From Chloroflexota bacterium (GTDB lineage Bacteria; Chloroflexota; Anaerolineae; SpSt-313), in the NCBI GenBank assembly GCA_029553955.1, contig JAKPJZ010000023.1, positions 1 through 44,418 on the forward strand: 44,418 nt of DNA, in the 5' to 3' direction. This document shows, in pieces, positions 16,514 to 25,014 of this stretch; the first letter of the stretch is position 1, and every line of letters starts with the position of its first letter. Under the pieces are notes generated by a model that was not told where the DNA came from, ran no database searches, and saw nothing but the letters and a program-made list of their open reading frames with translations. Both the position numbers and the translations under genes were made by a program.

Positions 16514-16542
16514 TTGACTCTAGCTCCGGCGCGCAGTAGAAT
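16514..16542 (+). promoter_or_regulatory. Promoter of the anchored protein gene
   Basis: TTGACT, 17 nt, TAGAAT. A decayed copy lies at about 20410-20445 before the pseudogene. Confidence 0.7.
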
Positions 16543-16621
16543 GCGTAGAATTCAACATCCTGCCGCTGCCGGCGCACACACTGCTTGCTAGCAGCGATCC
16601 GCTCTCTGCGGGAGGGAATCA

Positions 16622-17311
16622 TTGGGCAAGACACGCTTGGTCTTCTTCGCCGTCATCCTGCTCGCCGCCATAATCGTCGGCGCCTCGCTCATCAAGCGCA
16701 AGAGCGATGACGACAAACTCCTCCAGGCCACCAACGTTGCGCTGCAGGCCACCATCGCCGCCCTGCAGGCGCCGCAGCAGGCCCAGGGCCGGCCGCCGAC
16801 CGCGGCTCCCGGCGCGCAAGCCCCTGCATACGCCTCGGCTACCCCTGCACCCAGCGCCACCCCCGTCCCGCCGCCCACGCCCGTGCCCGATACCCCAGCC
16901 GGCACCGTCCTCGACCTCGGCCAGACCTGGCGCCAAGGCGGCCTCGAAGCAGCCATCGAGAACAGCAAGCTCTTCACCCTGACCGACCAGTGGGGCCATA
17001 CGCCGGGCGTCATGGTCACCCTGCGCTTGCTCAACAGGCGGCCGCAGGACCTGGTTCTCAACTATACGCAGGACAACATCACCGCCATTGACAACCTGGG
17101 CCGGACGCTGCAGGTCGGCGAGCTCGTGCCCGCCGAGTCGGCTGTGATCCCGTTTACCCAGCAGTCCGTCCTCGCCGCTGGCCAGTCGGCCCGTCACGAC
17201 CGCATCTACGCCGTCGCTGCCGTCACCGACCCCAGCGTCACCGAGGTGACCTTTACCGTCTCCATCTCCAGCGTCAACGGCGCGTGCTGGCGCGTCCCCA
17301 TCTACCATTAG
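16622..17311 (+). CDS. Membrane-anchored extracytoplasmic protein, DUF4352-like
   Basis: 229 residues from TTG 16622 with GGGAGGGAAT upstream; the duplicate at 20544 has ATG at the same place, which supports this start. One N-terminal membrane helix (FFAVILLAAIIVGASLI), a Gln/Ala helix, a Pro/Thr/Ala linker (about 55-90), then a beta-rich domain (GVMVTLRLLNRRPQDLVLNY, TFTVSISS) that resembles DUF4352-type domains. Probably faces outside the cell. Its 5' region and 3' end were duplicated at 20398-20722. Function unknown. Confidence 0.75.
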   Translation: MGKTRLVFFAVILLAAIIVGASLIKRKSDDDKLLQATNVALQATIAALQAPQQAQGRPPTAAPGAQAPAYASATPAPSATPVPPPTPVPDTPAGTVLDLGQTWRQGGLEAAIENSKLFTLTDQWGHTPGVMVTLRLLNRRPQDLVLNYTQDNITAIDNLGRTLQVGELVPAESAVIPFTQQSVLAAGQSARHDRIYAVAAVTDPSVTEVTFTVSISSVNGACWRVPIYH

Positions 17312-17345
17312 CACGCTGGCCGGCCTCGGAGCAGGCCACGGCACG

Positions 17346-17375
17346 GCCGGCTTCCCCGCTCCGCGCCTACCCGGC
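17346..17375 (+). repeat. Conserved 30-bp box followed by a half palindrome
   Basis: Stem GCCGG/CCGGC, core GCTCCGCGC. After 12 bp comes GGGGGATGTCTGGAG (17388-17402), identical to the first 15 bases of the P5 arm, but no complementary arm follows. Confidence 0.65.
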
Positions 17376-17829
17376 CCCAACCGGGAAGGGGGATGTCTGG
17401 AGATGGCAGCGTCAAGCGCCCACCCCGCCAGCCCAGCCCAATGCCCCTCCCTGCTGCGCACGAAAGCAGGGGGAACGGTAGGGGGCACCTCGCCGTCGCG
17501 CCGACAGCTCGCCCTGCACCGAGCCAATACGACCGTCCACCTTGTCCACCCGCCCCGCCAACGCCCGTCCACGCGAGGTGCGAACGGCCGGCGCTGCCAT
17601 CCCTGTGAACTTGGCCCAGGACTTGCTGTTCATCTAGCAGGCTGTCGGAGAACCATCCCGTTACCCTCAGCATCCTGGTAGCAGCCGGGCACTCTGCTCC
17701 GCTATTGCCCCTTAGGCGCGGATAAGCTCGTGCAGGCACATGCCCTCGCGCGCCCGGCCTTGATCCAGGAGGCCTGCGCCCCAAGGCCTGCGCCCCAAGG
17801 GCTTGGCCCGCAGGGGGCTTGGCCCGCAG

Positions 17830-17929
17830 GGGGTTCTTTTCGGGTTGGCTGGCCCGGCCGGCTGCCCCTGGCGCCCCCGCGGGGGCGCCAGGGGCAGCCG
17901 GCCGGGCCAGCCAACCCGAAAAGAACCCC
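17830..17929. repeat. Perfect palindrome P4 (50-bp arms, no spacer)
   Basis: 100 bp, centred between 17879 and 17880 (CCCCCG|CGGGGG), ends GGGGTTCTTTTCGGG/CCCGAAAAGAACCCC. Longest of the family. Confidence 0.95.
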
Positions 17930-17942
17930 AAAAAGGATCCAT

Positions 17943-17972
17943 ACCGGGCTCGTGCGGAGCCTATAGCCCGGT
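17943..17972 (-). repeat. Conserved 30-bp box beside P4
   Basis: Reverse complement begins ACCGGGCT, core GCTCCGCACGA, ends GCCCGGT; 13 bp from P4. Confidence 0.75.
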
Positions 17973-18058
17973 CACCGGCCGGGATTGGTCTTCTCCGACA
18001 GGCTGCTAGGCTACGACGGCCAACAAACACGGCCTAGAGCAGCCAAGGACGTTGGACT

Positions 18059-20269
18059 GTGGCCATTGAGCGACTCAGCATTGCGAGCCTGCGCTGGGCA
18101 GTTGGCATCTTGACTGGGGTGATCGGGGCCATGATGCTCATCGTCCCGCATCAGTTCAATAGTCCGAGCTACGCCGCACTCCAGCCGCAACTGACCGTCT
18201 GGGGAGCGCTGTACCTGCTGGCGGGCGTCGGGCTGCTCCTGCTCGCCGTAACTACCCCCCCTTGGTGGCTGCAGGTCGCCATCCACCTGACAGTGGGAGG
18301 CGAGCTGCTGGCCCTGGCCTACGGCTTTGCTGTGGTGGGGGTGTGGAGCGGCACTGCCAACTGGATCGCCTTTGGCCTCGGGACTGTCCTCGCGCCATTC
18401 CTCGCCCGCTCGCCCGGCGAGGAACCCGCCGAGGCCGGCATCGATCTGTTCGTCGTGCTCTTGGGGATTGCCGCTGCCCTGGTCGGCCTGATACTTGTCG
18501 CCTTTCCGCAGGAATTCGTCGCGCCGGCCTACGACCTGATCCGCCCCTACCTGTTGTGGCTTGGCGCGGCCTTTCTCGTTTCCGGGCTCGCCGCCCTTGT
18601 TGTGCAGGTGTGGCCGGCGGTGCCGCGCTGGGCCTACGTGGCCGCCCACCTGGCCCTGGGCGTCACCATGTTTGGCTTCTTCCTGGGTTCCCCCCTGCCC
18701 GCGAGGGTGTGGACCGGCATCGCCTTCTATGGTGGCTACAGCGTGGTCGTGGCGCTCTACCCCTGGTTGGTGCCCCGGCTGCATGCGGTCGAGCCCACCT
18801 CGCTGGAGCTACGCCTGGCCCTGGCCCTCAGCCTGTCGGCCAGCCTCTCCGCCGTGCTGGTCGCCGCCCTGATCGAGGGCCTGCTGCTGGCGACCCCCGG
18901 CGTCGCCCGGACCGCCGGCGTCGTGGCCGCCCTGGACCTGTCCTTCTTCGCGCTGCTGATGGTGATCGCGCTGGCGGCGTTCGTGGGCGTGCAGGTCGCG
19001 CGCCAGATGGCTTTGCCCCTCAACAGCCTGGCCCTGGCAGCAGGCCGGCTGGCGGCGGGCGATGCGCACGCACCGGTGCCGTTGGACGGCGCCGCAGAGA
19101 TTCGCCGGCTGGCCGCCGCCTTTGCCCAGATGCGCGACCAGTTGGCCGCCCGTACGGCCGAGCGCGAGCGGCTGCTGGCCGAGGTTGAGCGCCGGGCAGC
19201 CGAGTTGGGCGCGACCCTGGGCGCCATCAGCGATGCGCTGATCATCTACGGGCCACAGGGCCAGGTGGAGCGCATGAACCATCCCGCTGAGCAGCTCCTG
19301 GGGGTCACGCAGAGCGAGTACGCGGCCATGCCGCCGGCAGAGCGCGAGCAGGTCCTGCGCATGCAGGCCCCCACGGGCCGGCCCATTCCCCCGGAGGAGA
19401 CCGTCATCGCACACGCCCTGCGCGGCCAAGTGGTCGTCGGCTACCGCGAGACGGTCATCCGGCGCGACGGCACGCGTCGCGAGCTGCTCAGCAGCGCGGG
19501 CCCCATCCGCGATGCCCAGGGCCGCATCGTCGGCGCCGTGCGTGGCCTGAGCGACGTCACCCCGCTGGTGGATCTGCAGGAGCAGCGCGAAGACATGCTC
19601 CGTGCCGTCTCGCACGACCTGCGCAACCCGTTGACGGCCGTGCTGGGCCAGGCCGAGCTCCTGCAGCGCAGCCTGAGCAAGGCCGGCCTCGAACGCGAAC
19701 GCAAGGGCGCGCAGAGCATCTCTGCCGGTGCCCAGCGCATGAACACCATGATCCAGGATCTGGTCGACGCCGCCCGCTCCGAGTCCGACCAGTTGCGGCT
19801 CGAGCGCCGGCCGGTCGACATGCGCGCTTTTGTCCTCCAGCTCAAGCAGCAGTTGGCGCCCACCCTCGAGACCGGCCGCATCGACGTCCAGGTGCCGGAT
19901 GGCCTGCCGCCGGTCTTGGCCGATACCAACCGCCTGGAACGCATCCTCACCAACCTGCTCTCGAATGCGCTCAAGTACTCGGCCCCCGGCACGCCGGTGA
20001 TCGTGAGCGCTGCGCCACGCGACGGCGAGGTCGTCACCTCAGTCATCGATCGCGGCGAGGGCATCCCACCTGAACAGGCCGCGCGCCTCTTCGAGCGCTA
20101 CTATCGGGCCGAGGCGACCCGCGAGCGGCGCGAGGGGTTGGGGTTGGGGCTCTACATCACCCGCAAGCTGGTGGAGGCGCACGGTGGGCGCATCTGGGTG
20201 CAGAGTACAGCCGGCAAGGGGAGCACCTTCTCCTTCAGCCTGCCTATTGCGCAAGGTGAAAGGGCATAG
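18059..20269 (+). CDS. Multi-pass membrane sensor histidine kinase (HAMP-PAS-HisKA-HATPase)
   Basis: 736 residues from GTG with AAGGAC upstream. About nine or ten hydrophobic helices fill residues 10-320, then a HAMP-like linker, a PAS domain (about 385-500) and the kinase core. H-box SHDLRNPL carries the phosphorylated His, N-box is [19 protein letters not shown] boxes are DRGEGIP and [18 protein letters not shown]. It should phosphorylate a response regulator; none is adjacent. The last 230 residues are close to those of the kinase at 24977-27256, so these are paralogues. The signal is unknown. Confidence 0.92.
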   Translation: MAIERLSIASLRWAVGILTGVIGAMMLIVPHQFNSPSYAALQPQLTVWGALYLLAGVGLLLLAVTTPPWWLQVAIHLTVGGELLALAYGFAVVGVWSGTANWIAFGLGTVLAPFLARSPGEEPAEAGIDLFVVLLGIAAALVGLILVAFPQEFVAPAYDLIRPYLLWLGAAFLVSGLAALVVQVWPAVPRWAYVAAHLALGVTMFGFFLGSPLPARVWTGIAFYGGYSVVVALYPWLVPRLHAVEPTSLELRLALALSLSASLSAVLVAALIEGLLLATPGVARTAGVVAALDLSFFALLMVIALAAFVGVQVARQMALPLNSLALAAGRLAAGDAHAPVPLDGAAEIRRLAAAFAQMRDQLAARTAERERLLAEVERRAAELGATLGAISDALIIYGPQGQVERMNHPAEQLLGVTQSEYAAMPPAEREQVLRMQAPTGRPIPPEETVIAHALRGQVVVGYRETVIRRDGTRRELLSSAGPIRDAQGRIVGAVRGLSDVTPLVDLQEQREDMLRAVSHDLRNPLTAVLGQAELLQRSLSKAGLERERKGAQSISAGAQRMNTMIQDLVDAARSESDQLRLERRPVDMRAFVLQLKQQLAPTLETGRIDVQVPDGLPPVLADTNRLERILTNLLSNALKYSAPGTPVIVSAAPRDGEVVTSVIDRGEGIPPEQAARLFERYYRAEATRERREGLGLGLYITRKLVEAHGGRIWVQSTAGKGSTFSFSLPIAQGERA

Positions 20270-20391
20270 ATGCGACCGCTCGCCTCATTGGCCGAGACGC
20301 CGCCTGCCCCCTCGCCACGCCGTCGACGCACGCATCCATCGCCGCCCCTTCGTGTTCCACAGCCCGGCACCCCGGAGTCTTTGGCTATTCA

Positions 20392-20631
20392 TTGAGTCGC
20401 TTGACCCTCGCACCGGCGCACGGTGAAACGTGTAGAATGCAGCACCCTGCCGCTGCCAACACACACCGCCGGCCATCATCGCTCCGCCAAAGGCAGCGTG
20501 TGCATACGTGCAGCGGCGCTCTGCTCTTTGAGGGAGGAGACTCATGGGCAAGACACGCTACCGAGGTCACCTTCACTGTCTCCATCTCCAGCATCGGCGA
20601 CGCACGCTGGCGCGTCCCCATCTACCATTAG
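20392..20631 (+). pseudogene. Internally deleted copy of the gene at 16622
   Basis: Bases 20398-20558 match the promoter and start region at 16508-16636 with an insertion; ATGGGCAAGACACGC at 20544 corresponds to the original start. The copy then jumps directly to the last 25 codons (TEVTFTVSISS...WRVPIYH). The joint is out of frame: read from the ATG, the conserved C-terminus is not made. About 600 bp were lost. Confidence 0.8.
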
Positions 20632-20665
20632 CATGCCGGAGCGCCTCAGAGCAGGCCACGGTACG

Positions 20666-20695
20666 GCGGGCTCCCATGCTCCGTGCCCACCCGGC
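20666..20695 (+). repeat. Conserved box, left of palindrome P5
   Basis: Homologue of 17346-17375 within the duplicated segment; core GCTCCGTGC; 12 bp before P5. Confidence 0.55.
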
Positions 20696-20707
20696 CCCAA
20701 CCGGGAA

Positions 20708-20783
20708 GGGGGATGTCTGGAGTTTCCAGCGCCATGGCCGCCCCGCAGGGCGGCCATGGCGCTGGAAACTCCAGACATCCCCC
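20708..20783. repeat. Palindrome P5 (36-bp arms, CGCA loop)
   Basis: Perfect arms starting GGGGGATGTCTGGAG, loop CGCA at 20744-20747. Inverted boxes flank it at 12 and 14 bp. The parent copy at 17388 has only the start of the left arm. Confidence 0.95.
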
Positions 20784-20797
20784 CATATGGGTTTCGT

Positions 20798-20827
20798 TCC
20801 GGTCTCGTGCGAAGCGTAACGCCCGGA
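20798..20827 (-). repeat. Conserved 30-bp box, right of palindrome P5
   Basis: Reverse complement begins TCCGGG, core GCTTCGCACGA, ends CCGGA; the stem ends are co-changed relative to ACCGGG/CCCGGT. Confidence 0.7.
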
Positions 20828-20869
20828 GGGCACGCCGGCCAGTGCCCGGTGTGGCGCCGGGGCGGTATA

Positions 20870-21003
20870 GGGCCTCACGTCGACCTGCCGAGCCTACCCC
20901 AAGGGCACCGCATCTCTGTGGTTGGGGCCGCGCCCAGCACCGTAGACAGGTGCGGCCTCTGGGGGGCTGCATCGACAAGCGTCGGTGCAGCCCCTTTTTC
21001 TTT
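20870..21003 (+). ncRNA. Possible small RNA or attenuator ending in an intrinsic terminator
   Basis: A GC-rich segment with several pairing options (GGGGCCGCGCCC, ACCGCATCTCTGTGGTT) ends in the terminator at 20963-21003. No ORF fits it and no promoter is clear. I do not recognise a riboswitch, 6S or SRP RNA signature. Unnamed. Confidence 0.3.
20963..21003 (+). terminator. Strong intrinsic terminator
   Basis: 14-bp stem (20963-20976 with 20981-20994, one G-T pair), loop AAGC, then TTTTTCTTT. Unlike the long palindromes it has a proper T-run. Confidence 0.88.
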
Positions 21004-21020
21004 CGCGCCGGGCGCTCCCG

Positions 21021-21586
21021 CCCGCGCCGAAGGCGGCGCCATCGCCCAGGCCCAAGAGCGCGCCCTCGCCGACGACCAGCGCCGCGCCGACTGAATCGCC
21101 GTCCTCGAGCGCGACGCCGCCGCCCTGCGCCAGGCCCTCGACCCCTTCAACGAATACTCCTCCTGCCACGGCCAGGGCGCCCTCGCCATGGCCCACGACC
21201 AGATCAACCGTGGCCGCGCCGACCTCCGCGACGAACGCGTCAAAGACCCCCGTTCCGCCTGCGACGCCGCCTCCCTCCCCGATAACGCCCAGGCCCGCCT
21301 CTACATCCACTACGACGCCCACATCCGCCGCCAGCTCAGCTTCGCCCTCAACACCCTCCTCCGCCTCCAGCGCCACCGCCCGCGCCCCGACAACGCCCCT
21401 GCCCAACCCGACCTGCCACCCCAACCCGCCGTAGGGGCGGGGGGACCCCGCCCCAGCCTCGCAGATGACCACCACCATCTGGCCGCGGCCAACCCAACCC
21501 CCTTCCCCTTCGCGAGACCGTTGCACGGATCCGGCCTAGGGGGCTGGCAAGGGCTCCGCTTGGCCTTCAATGGCCGGACAGATTGA
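21021..21586 (+). pseudogene. Decayed coding sequence of unknown function
   Basis: One frame keeps coding-like third positions (mostly C/G) from about 21021 to 21586, broken by TGA at 21092-21094. It reads as charged helices (AQERALADDQ, AVLERDAAALRQALDPFNEY) and ends near ARLYIHYDAHIRRQLSFALN followed by TLLRLQRH, which loosely resembles the tail of small helical proteins found beside mobile DNA. No start with a ribosome site is visible. 21587-21712 shows nothing. Confidence 0.35.
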
Positions 21587-21712
21587 TGTAAGTGAGCTGG
21601 TATGGTTCCGACTGGGCGCAAGAGTGTCAGACAGACGCTGTTCGGAGGGCTTCAGACCTCTGAGAGCCTCGATACCTCCTGCTGGTCGTCTGGCGCGTCG
21701 TTGGGAGTGGTT

Positions 21713-23158
21713 TCAGGCTGCCGCAGTTGCCTGCTGCTGTGTCCGACACCACCAGGCGTTCCAGATCACCGGCAGATTGTGGGCAGCGCAAAGCAGAGAC
21801 CATTCGGCCCGTACGTTTTCCAGACCTCGGCGCAGGAATCGTGTGAGCCCCATGTGTTCCCGCATGATGCCGAACACCGGCTCGACAGTGGCACTGCGCT
21901 GCTTCATCATATCCTTGCCCTGCTCTGTCCGCATCTTCTCGCGGTTTTGCTTCAACAGGGCATCGTGCGGATGCACACGGATAGTGCGCCCGCCCTTGGC
22001 CTCGGTGCACAGGCTTCTATGTGGGCAGGAGCCGCACTCCTTGCATCGACACACGCGGACGCCGTAGGTGGGTTGGCTCGGATCGTCGTAAGCAGTCTCC
22101 AGGTCGAGCGTCTTGCCCGCCGGACAGCGGTACGTGTCTGTCTCGGCATCGTACACGAAGGCATCTTTGTGATAGGCTTGCTTCTCCGATTTGGACGCCT
22201 TTCGCTTCATACTCGGATCGGCGACATAGACGGCGGTGGGCCGATCCTGCACCGCAGCCAGGTTGTCGGCCGAGTGGTAGCCACTGTCATGAACAGTCGC
22301 TTCGGCCAACTGCCCCGTGTTGGTCTTGATCTCGTCCAGCATGGGCACCATCGCTTCATTGTCCGTGGCCTGGGCGATCACGTCTGCCCCCACGATCACC
22401 CGTGCCTTGTTGTCGACAGCCGCCTGCGCATTGCAGCCAAGAACGAAGCCGTGTCGCCCTTTCAGCTGTACCGCTTGGGGGCCTGCCAGACTGACCTCCG
22501 GACCATAGGGTTGCCCTGTCTGGGGGTTAATCGCCCCGCCATGGTGGCTCTTGCGATTGGCTTGCTGCTGATCCAACTCTGCCAGCGCAGCCTGTATGCG
22601 CGCCTTCAGTTCCTCCGGATCCTTCAGCTCTTCTGGCATCGTGTGTGCATCAGAATCGGGAGAGTCGCCCTGCTCGTCCGCCTCCACCGCACGGTCGAGT
22701 CGAGCAATGGCCTCCTCCGCTCTCTTCTCCAGGGCCAGGAGTCCATCGCGGTTCAGCGCCTTGTCTCGGGAGACCGCACTGACCCGCGTGCCATCCACGG
22801 CGTGCAAAGCAAAGCCGACCAGGCCCACGCGCACAGACGTGCGCACGGTTTGCACGAACAGACCGTGCATCGCCGTACGGTTCGCCTTGTAGAAAAGCGC
22901 CAGCGTGCTGTGGTCAGGGTGTTGCCCGCCCAGCAGCCAGATCAACGGCAGGTTCTCGCGCGCCGCAGCCTCCAAGCGCCGCGTCGAGCGGATGCCCATC
23001 ATGTGACCGTAGATAAAGAGCGCCGGCAGCACCCACGAGTCGTATTCCAGGCCGCCCCGGACGGCGGTTGGCTTGCGCAGACCGAGCGCTTTCAGGTCGA
23101 GCTGATCCATAAACATGGCGATGAAGCGCACCACATGGTCAATAGGGACAAACCTCAA
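21713..23158 (-). mobile_element. IS1182-type transposase, 5'-truncated
   Basis: 481 residues still open. A DDE transposase of the IS1182 group: early helices (DHVVRFIAMFMDQLDL), catalytic regions HAVDGTRVSAVS, ATVHDSGYHSADN and RSATVEPVFGIMREHMGLTRF, and a cysteine cluster (CRCKECGSCPHRSLC) before the last. The usual first 15-30 residues are missing; the frame opens at a TTG (LRFVPIDH) directly abutting a KaiC-like fragment, and no terminal inverted repeat is seen on that side. It is probably immobile. Confidence 0.85.
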
Positions 23159-23330
23159 GATGCGCGACTCGGCCTACGACCACTCGATCCGCCAGTACGA
23201 GGTGACTGAGCGCGGGCTCGTGCTGTCGCGGCTCGAGACGGCCGAGGGCCTGCTGACCGGCATCGCCCGCCTGCCGGCCGAGGCACGGATGAAGCGTGGC
23301 GCCGTCAGGCTGCGGCGCGAGGAGGGCTAG
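23153..23330 (+). pseudogene. C-terminal fragment of a KaiC-like ATPase
   Basis: Encodes LKMRDSAYDHSIRQYEVTER then GLVLSRLETAEGLLTGIARL, the typical KaiC-family end (KMRxS...IR.YE.T..G). The upstream part of the gene is gone, replaced by the truncated transposase. The stop is followed at once by the next gene. Confidence 0.7.
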
Positions 23331-23334
23331 AGCG

Positions 23335-23772
23335 TTGGGCGCGATGTTGCTGGAATACGGCGAGTTGGCCCACCGCTTGCTCGAGCACGAGGCCGGCGCC
23401 GGAGAGCAGCCGCCGGGGCTGCGGGCAGGCGAGCGCGTCTGCGGCAGGTTGCGCGAAGGGCTGGCCAAGCTGGTGGGGTCCGCCGGCTTTGACGCCCTGA
23501 TGCGGCGCGCGCTGCACCTGGCGCGGGCAGAGCACGCGCTCCTGGAAGTGGTAGAGGGTTCTGACGGTGCGTGTTTCAGAGGGCTGGCCGAGGGTGCGGC
23601 TGGGCACGACCCGGGCGAGGTGAACGCGGCGCTCGCCGCGGTGTTCGGGCACCTGTTCTCGTTGCTGGCCAGCTTTATCGGCGACGACCTGGCACGGCGC
23701 CAGTTGCAGCGCATCTGGCCTGATATTCCATTGAGCAAGGCGATCCCTCGTACAGAGGAGGCAGCGCAATGA
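23335..23772 (+). CDS. Small helical protein of KaiC/PAS-kinase clusters
   Basis: 145 residues from TTG 23335 with GAGGAGGG at 8 nt; ATG 23344 is the alternative. All-helical: VCGRLREGLAKLVGSAGFDA, LMRRALHLARAEHALL and LLASFIGDDLARRQLQRIWP recall an unnamed small family often found beside KaiC-like ATPases and sensor kinases. Its stop overlaps the next ATG (ATGA), so it is coupled to the KaiC-like gene. Function unknown. Confidence 0.65.
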   Translation: MGAMLLEYGELAHRLLEHEAGAGEQPPGLRAGERVCGRLREGLAKLVGSAGFDALMRRALHLARAEHALLEVVEGSDGACFRGLAEGAAGHDPGEVNAALAAVFGHLFSLLASFIGDDLARRQLQRIWPDIPLSKAIPRTEEAAQ

Positions 23773-25014
23773 GCGAGGCGTGGAGGGTGCCCATCCGGAA
23801 TCTTCACACGGGGGTGCCAGGGCTCGACGAGGTCCTCGGCGGCGGCCTGCCCGAGTACTCTTTCAACCTCATCGCCGGCGGCCCCGGCACGGGCAAGACG
23901 ACCCTGGCGCACCAGATCATGTTCGCCGCCGCTACGCCCGAGCGCGGCGCTCTACTTCACCGTGCTGGGCGAGCCGCCGCTCAAGATGCTGCGCTACCAA
24001 CAGCAAATGTCGTTCTTCGACCCGGCCAAGGTCGACGGCATCATCCGCTTTGTCAACCTCAGCCAGGAGGTGCTGGACCGCGACCTGAGCCACGTGCTCA
24101 GCCGCATCGTGGAGGAGGTCGACAAGGCTGCGCCAGGCATCGTGGTGGTCGACTCCTTCCGAACGGTGGTGCGCGCGGCCACCTATGCCATGGCCGGTGA
24201 GTTGGAGCTGCAGGGCTTTGTGCAGCGCCTGGCGCTCTACCTCACAAGCTGGCAGGCCACGACCTTCCTGGTCGGCGAGTACGTGGAGAGTGAGCCGCGC
24301 GACAACCCGGTCTTTACCGTGGCCGACGGCATCCTCTGGCTCTACCAGGAGGCCGCGCGCAACTCGATTGTGCGCAAGCTGCAGGTGGTGAAGATGCGCG
24401 GCCAGGCGCCCATGCCGGGCGTGCACACCTTCCGCATCACTGGCGACGGCCTGCAGGTCATCCCGCGTCTGATCCAGAAGGGTCAGGAGCGTCCCGGAAG
24501 AGGGCCGTACCCCCCGCCGCGTATCTCGAGCGGTATCAAGGGGCTCGACGAGATGATGAACGGCGGCATCCCGGCGGGCGACTCGGTGCTGGTGGGCGGC
24601 CCCTCGGGCTCGGGCAAGACGATCCTGGTCACGCAGTTCATTGCCGAGGGGGTGCGCCAGGGCGAAGCCGCGGTGCTGGCCATCTTTGAGGAGCACCCGC
24701 CCGAGTACCTGGGGCGGGCCAAGTCGCTCGGCTTTGACCTCGCGGCGATGGAGCGCGAGGGCCGGCTCAAGATGATCTACCTGCGGCCGCTCGACCTCTC
24801 GGCCGACGAGACGCTGGTGGAAATCCGTGAGACGGCGATGCGCATGGGCGCGAAGCGCGTGGTCATCGACTCGCTCTCGGGCTTTGAGCTGGCGCTGGCG
24901 CCGGCCTTCCGCGCCGACTTTCGCGAGTCGCTCTACCGCATGGTGGGCGGGCTCACTAGCCTGGGCATTACCGTGTTCATGCAGTTCGCTCAGCTTCCGC
25001 GATGGGCAGGCTAA
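23769..25014 (+). pseudogene. KaiC-like two-domain ATPase, frameshifted and 3'-truncated
   Basis: Two RecA/KaiC domains: Walker A GGPGTGKTTLA (first) and GGPSGSGKTILV (second). The frame breaks near 23945-23950: after AATPERG the expected ALYFTVLGEPPLKMLRYQQQ continues in the +1 frame. At the 3' end the second domain stops at GITVFM and runs into the end of the opposite-strand kinase gene (24977-25014), losing about 70 residues. Such ATPases act in signalling beside sensor kinases. A single-base error could explain the frameshift but not the truncation. Confidence 0.8.

Larger units (their letters stand above)
17634..18009. mobile_element. 376-bp element with terminal inverted repeats
   Basis: The ends match at 18 of 19 bases (CTAGCAGGCTGTCGGAGAA). 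Inside are a segment shared with 37690-37765 (in reverse), palindrome P4 and a box at 17943-17972. There are also two short tandem units, CCTGCGCCCCAAGG and GGCTTGGCCCGCAGG, just before P4. No transposase inside, so it would be non-autonomous. The sensor kinase gene starts 50 bp to its right. The stretch 17403-17633 shows nothing beyond a scrap of the 2829-2968 repeat end. Confidence 0.7.

Noticed and set aside
20870..20994. 6S, SRP or a known riboswitch before the terminator
   Set aside because: I could not find the signature bases of any class I know.
21590..23160. Complete insertion sequence with terminal inverted repeats
   Set aside because: No matching ends found; the transposase lacks its N-terminus and abuts a gene fragment.
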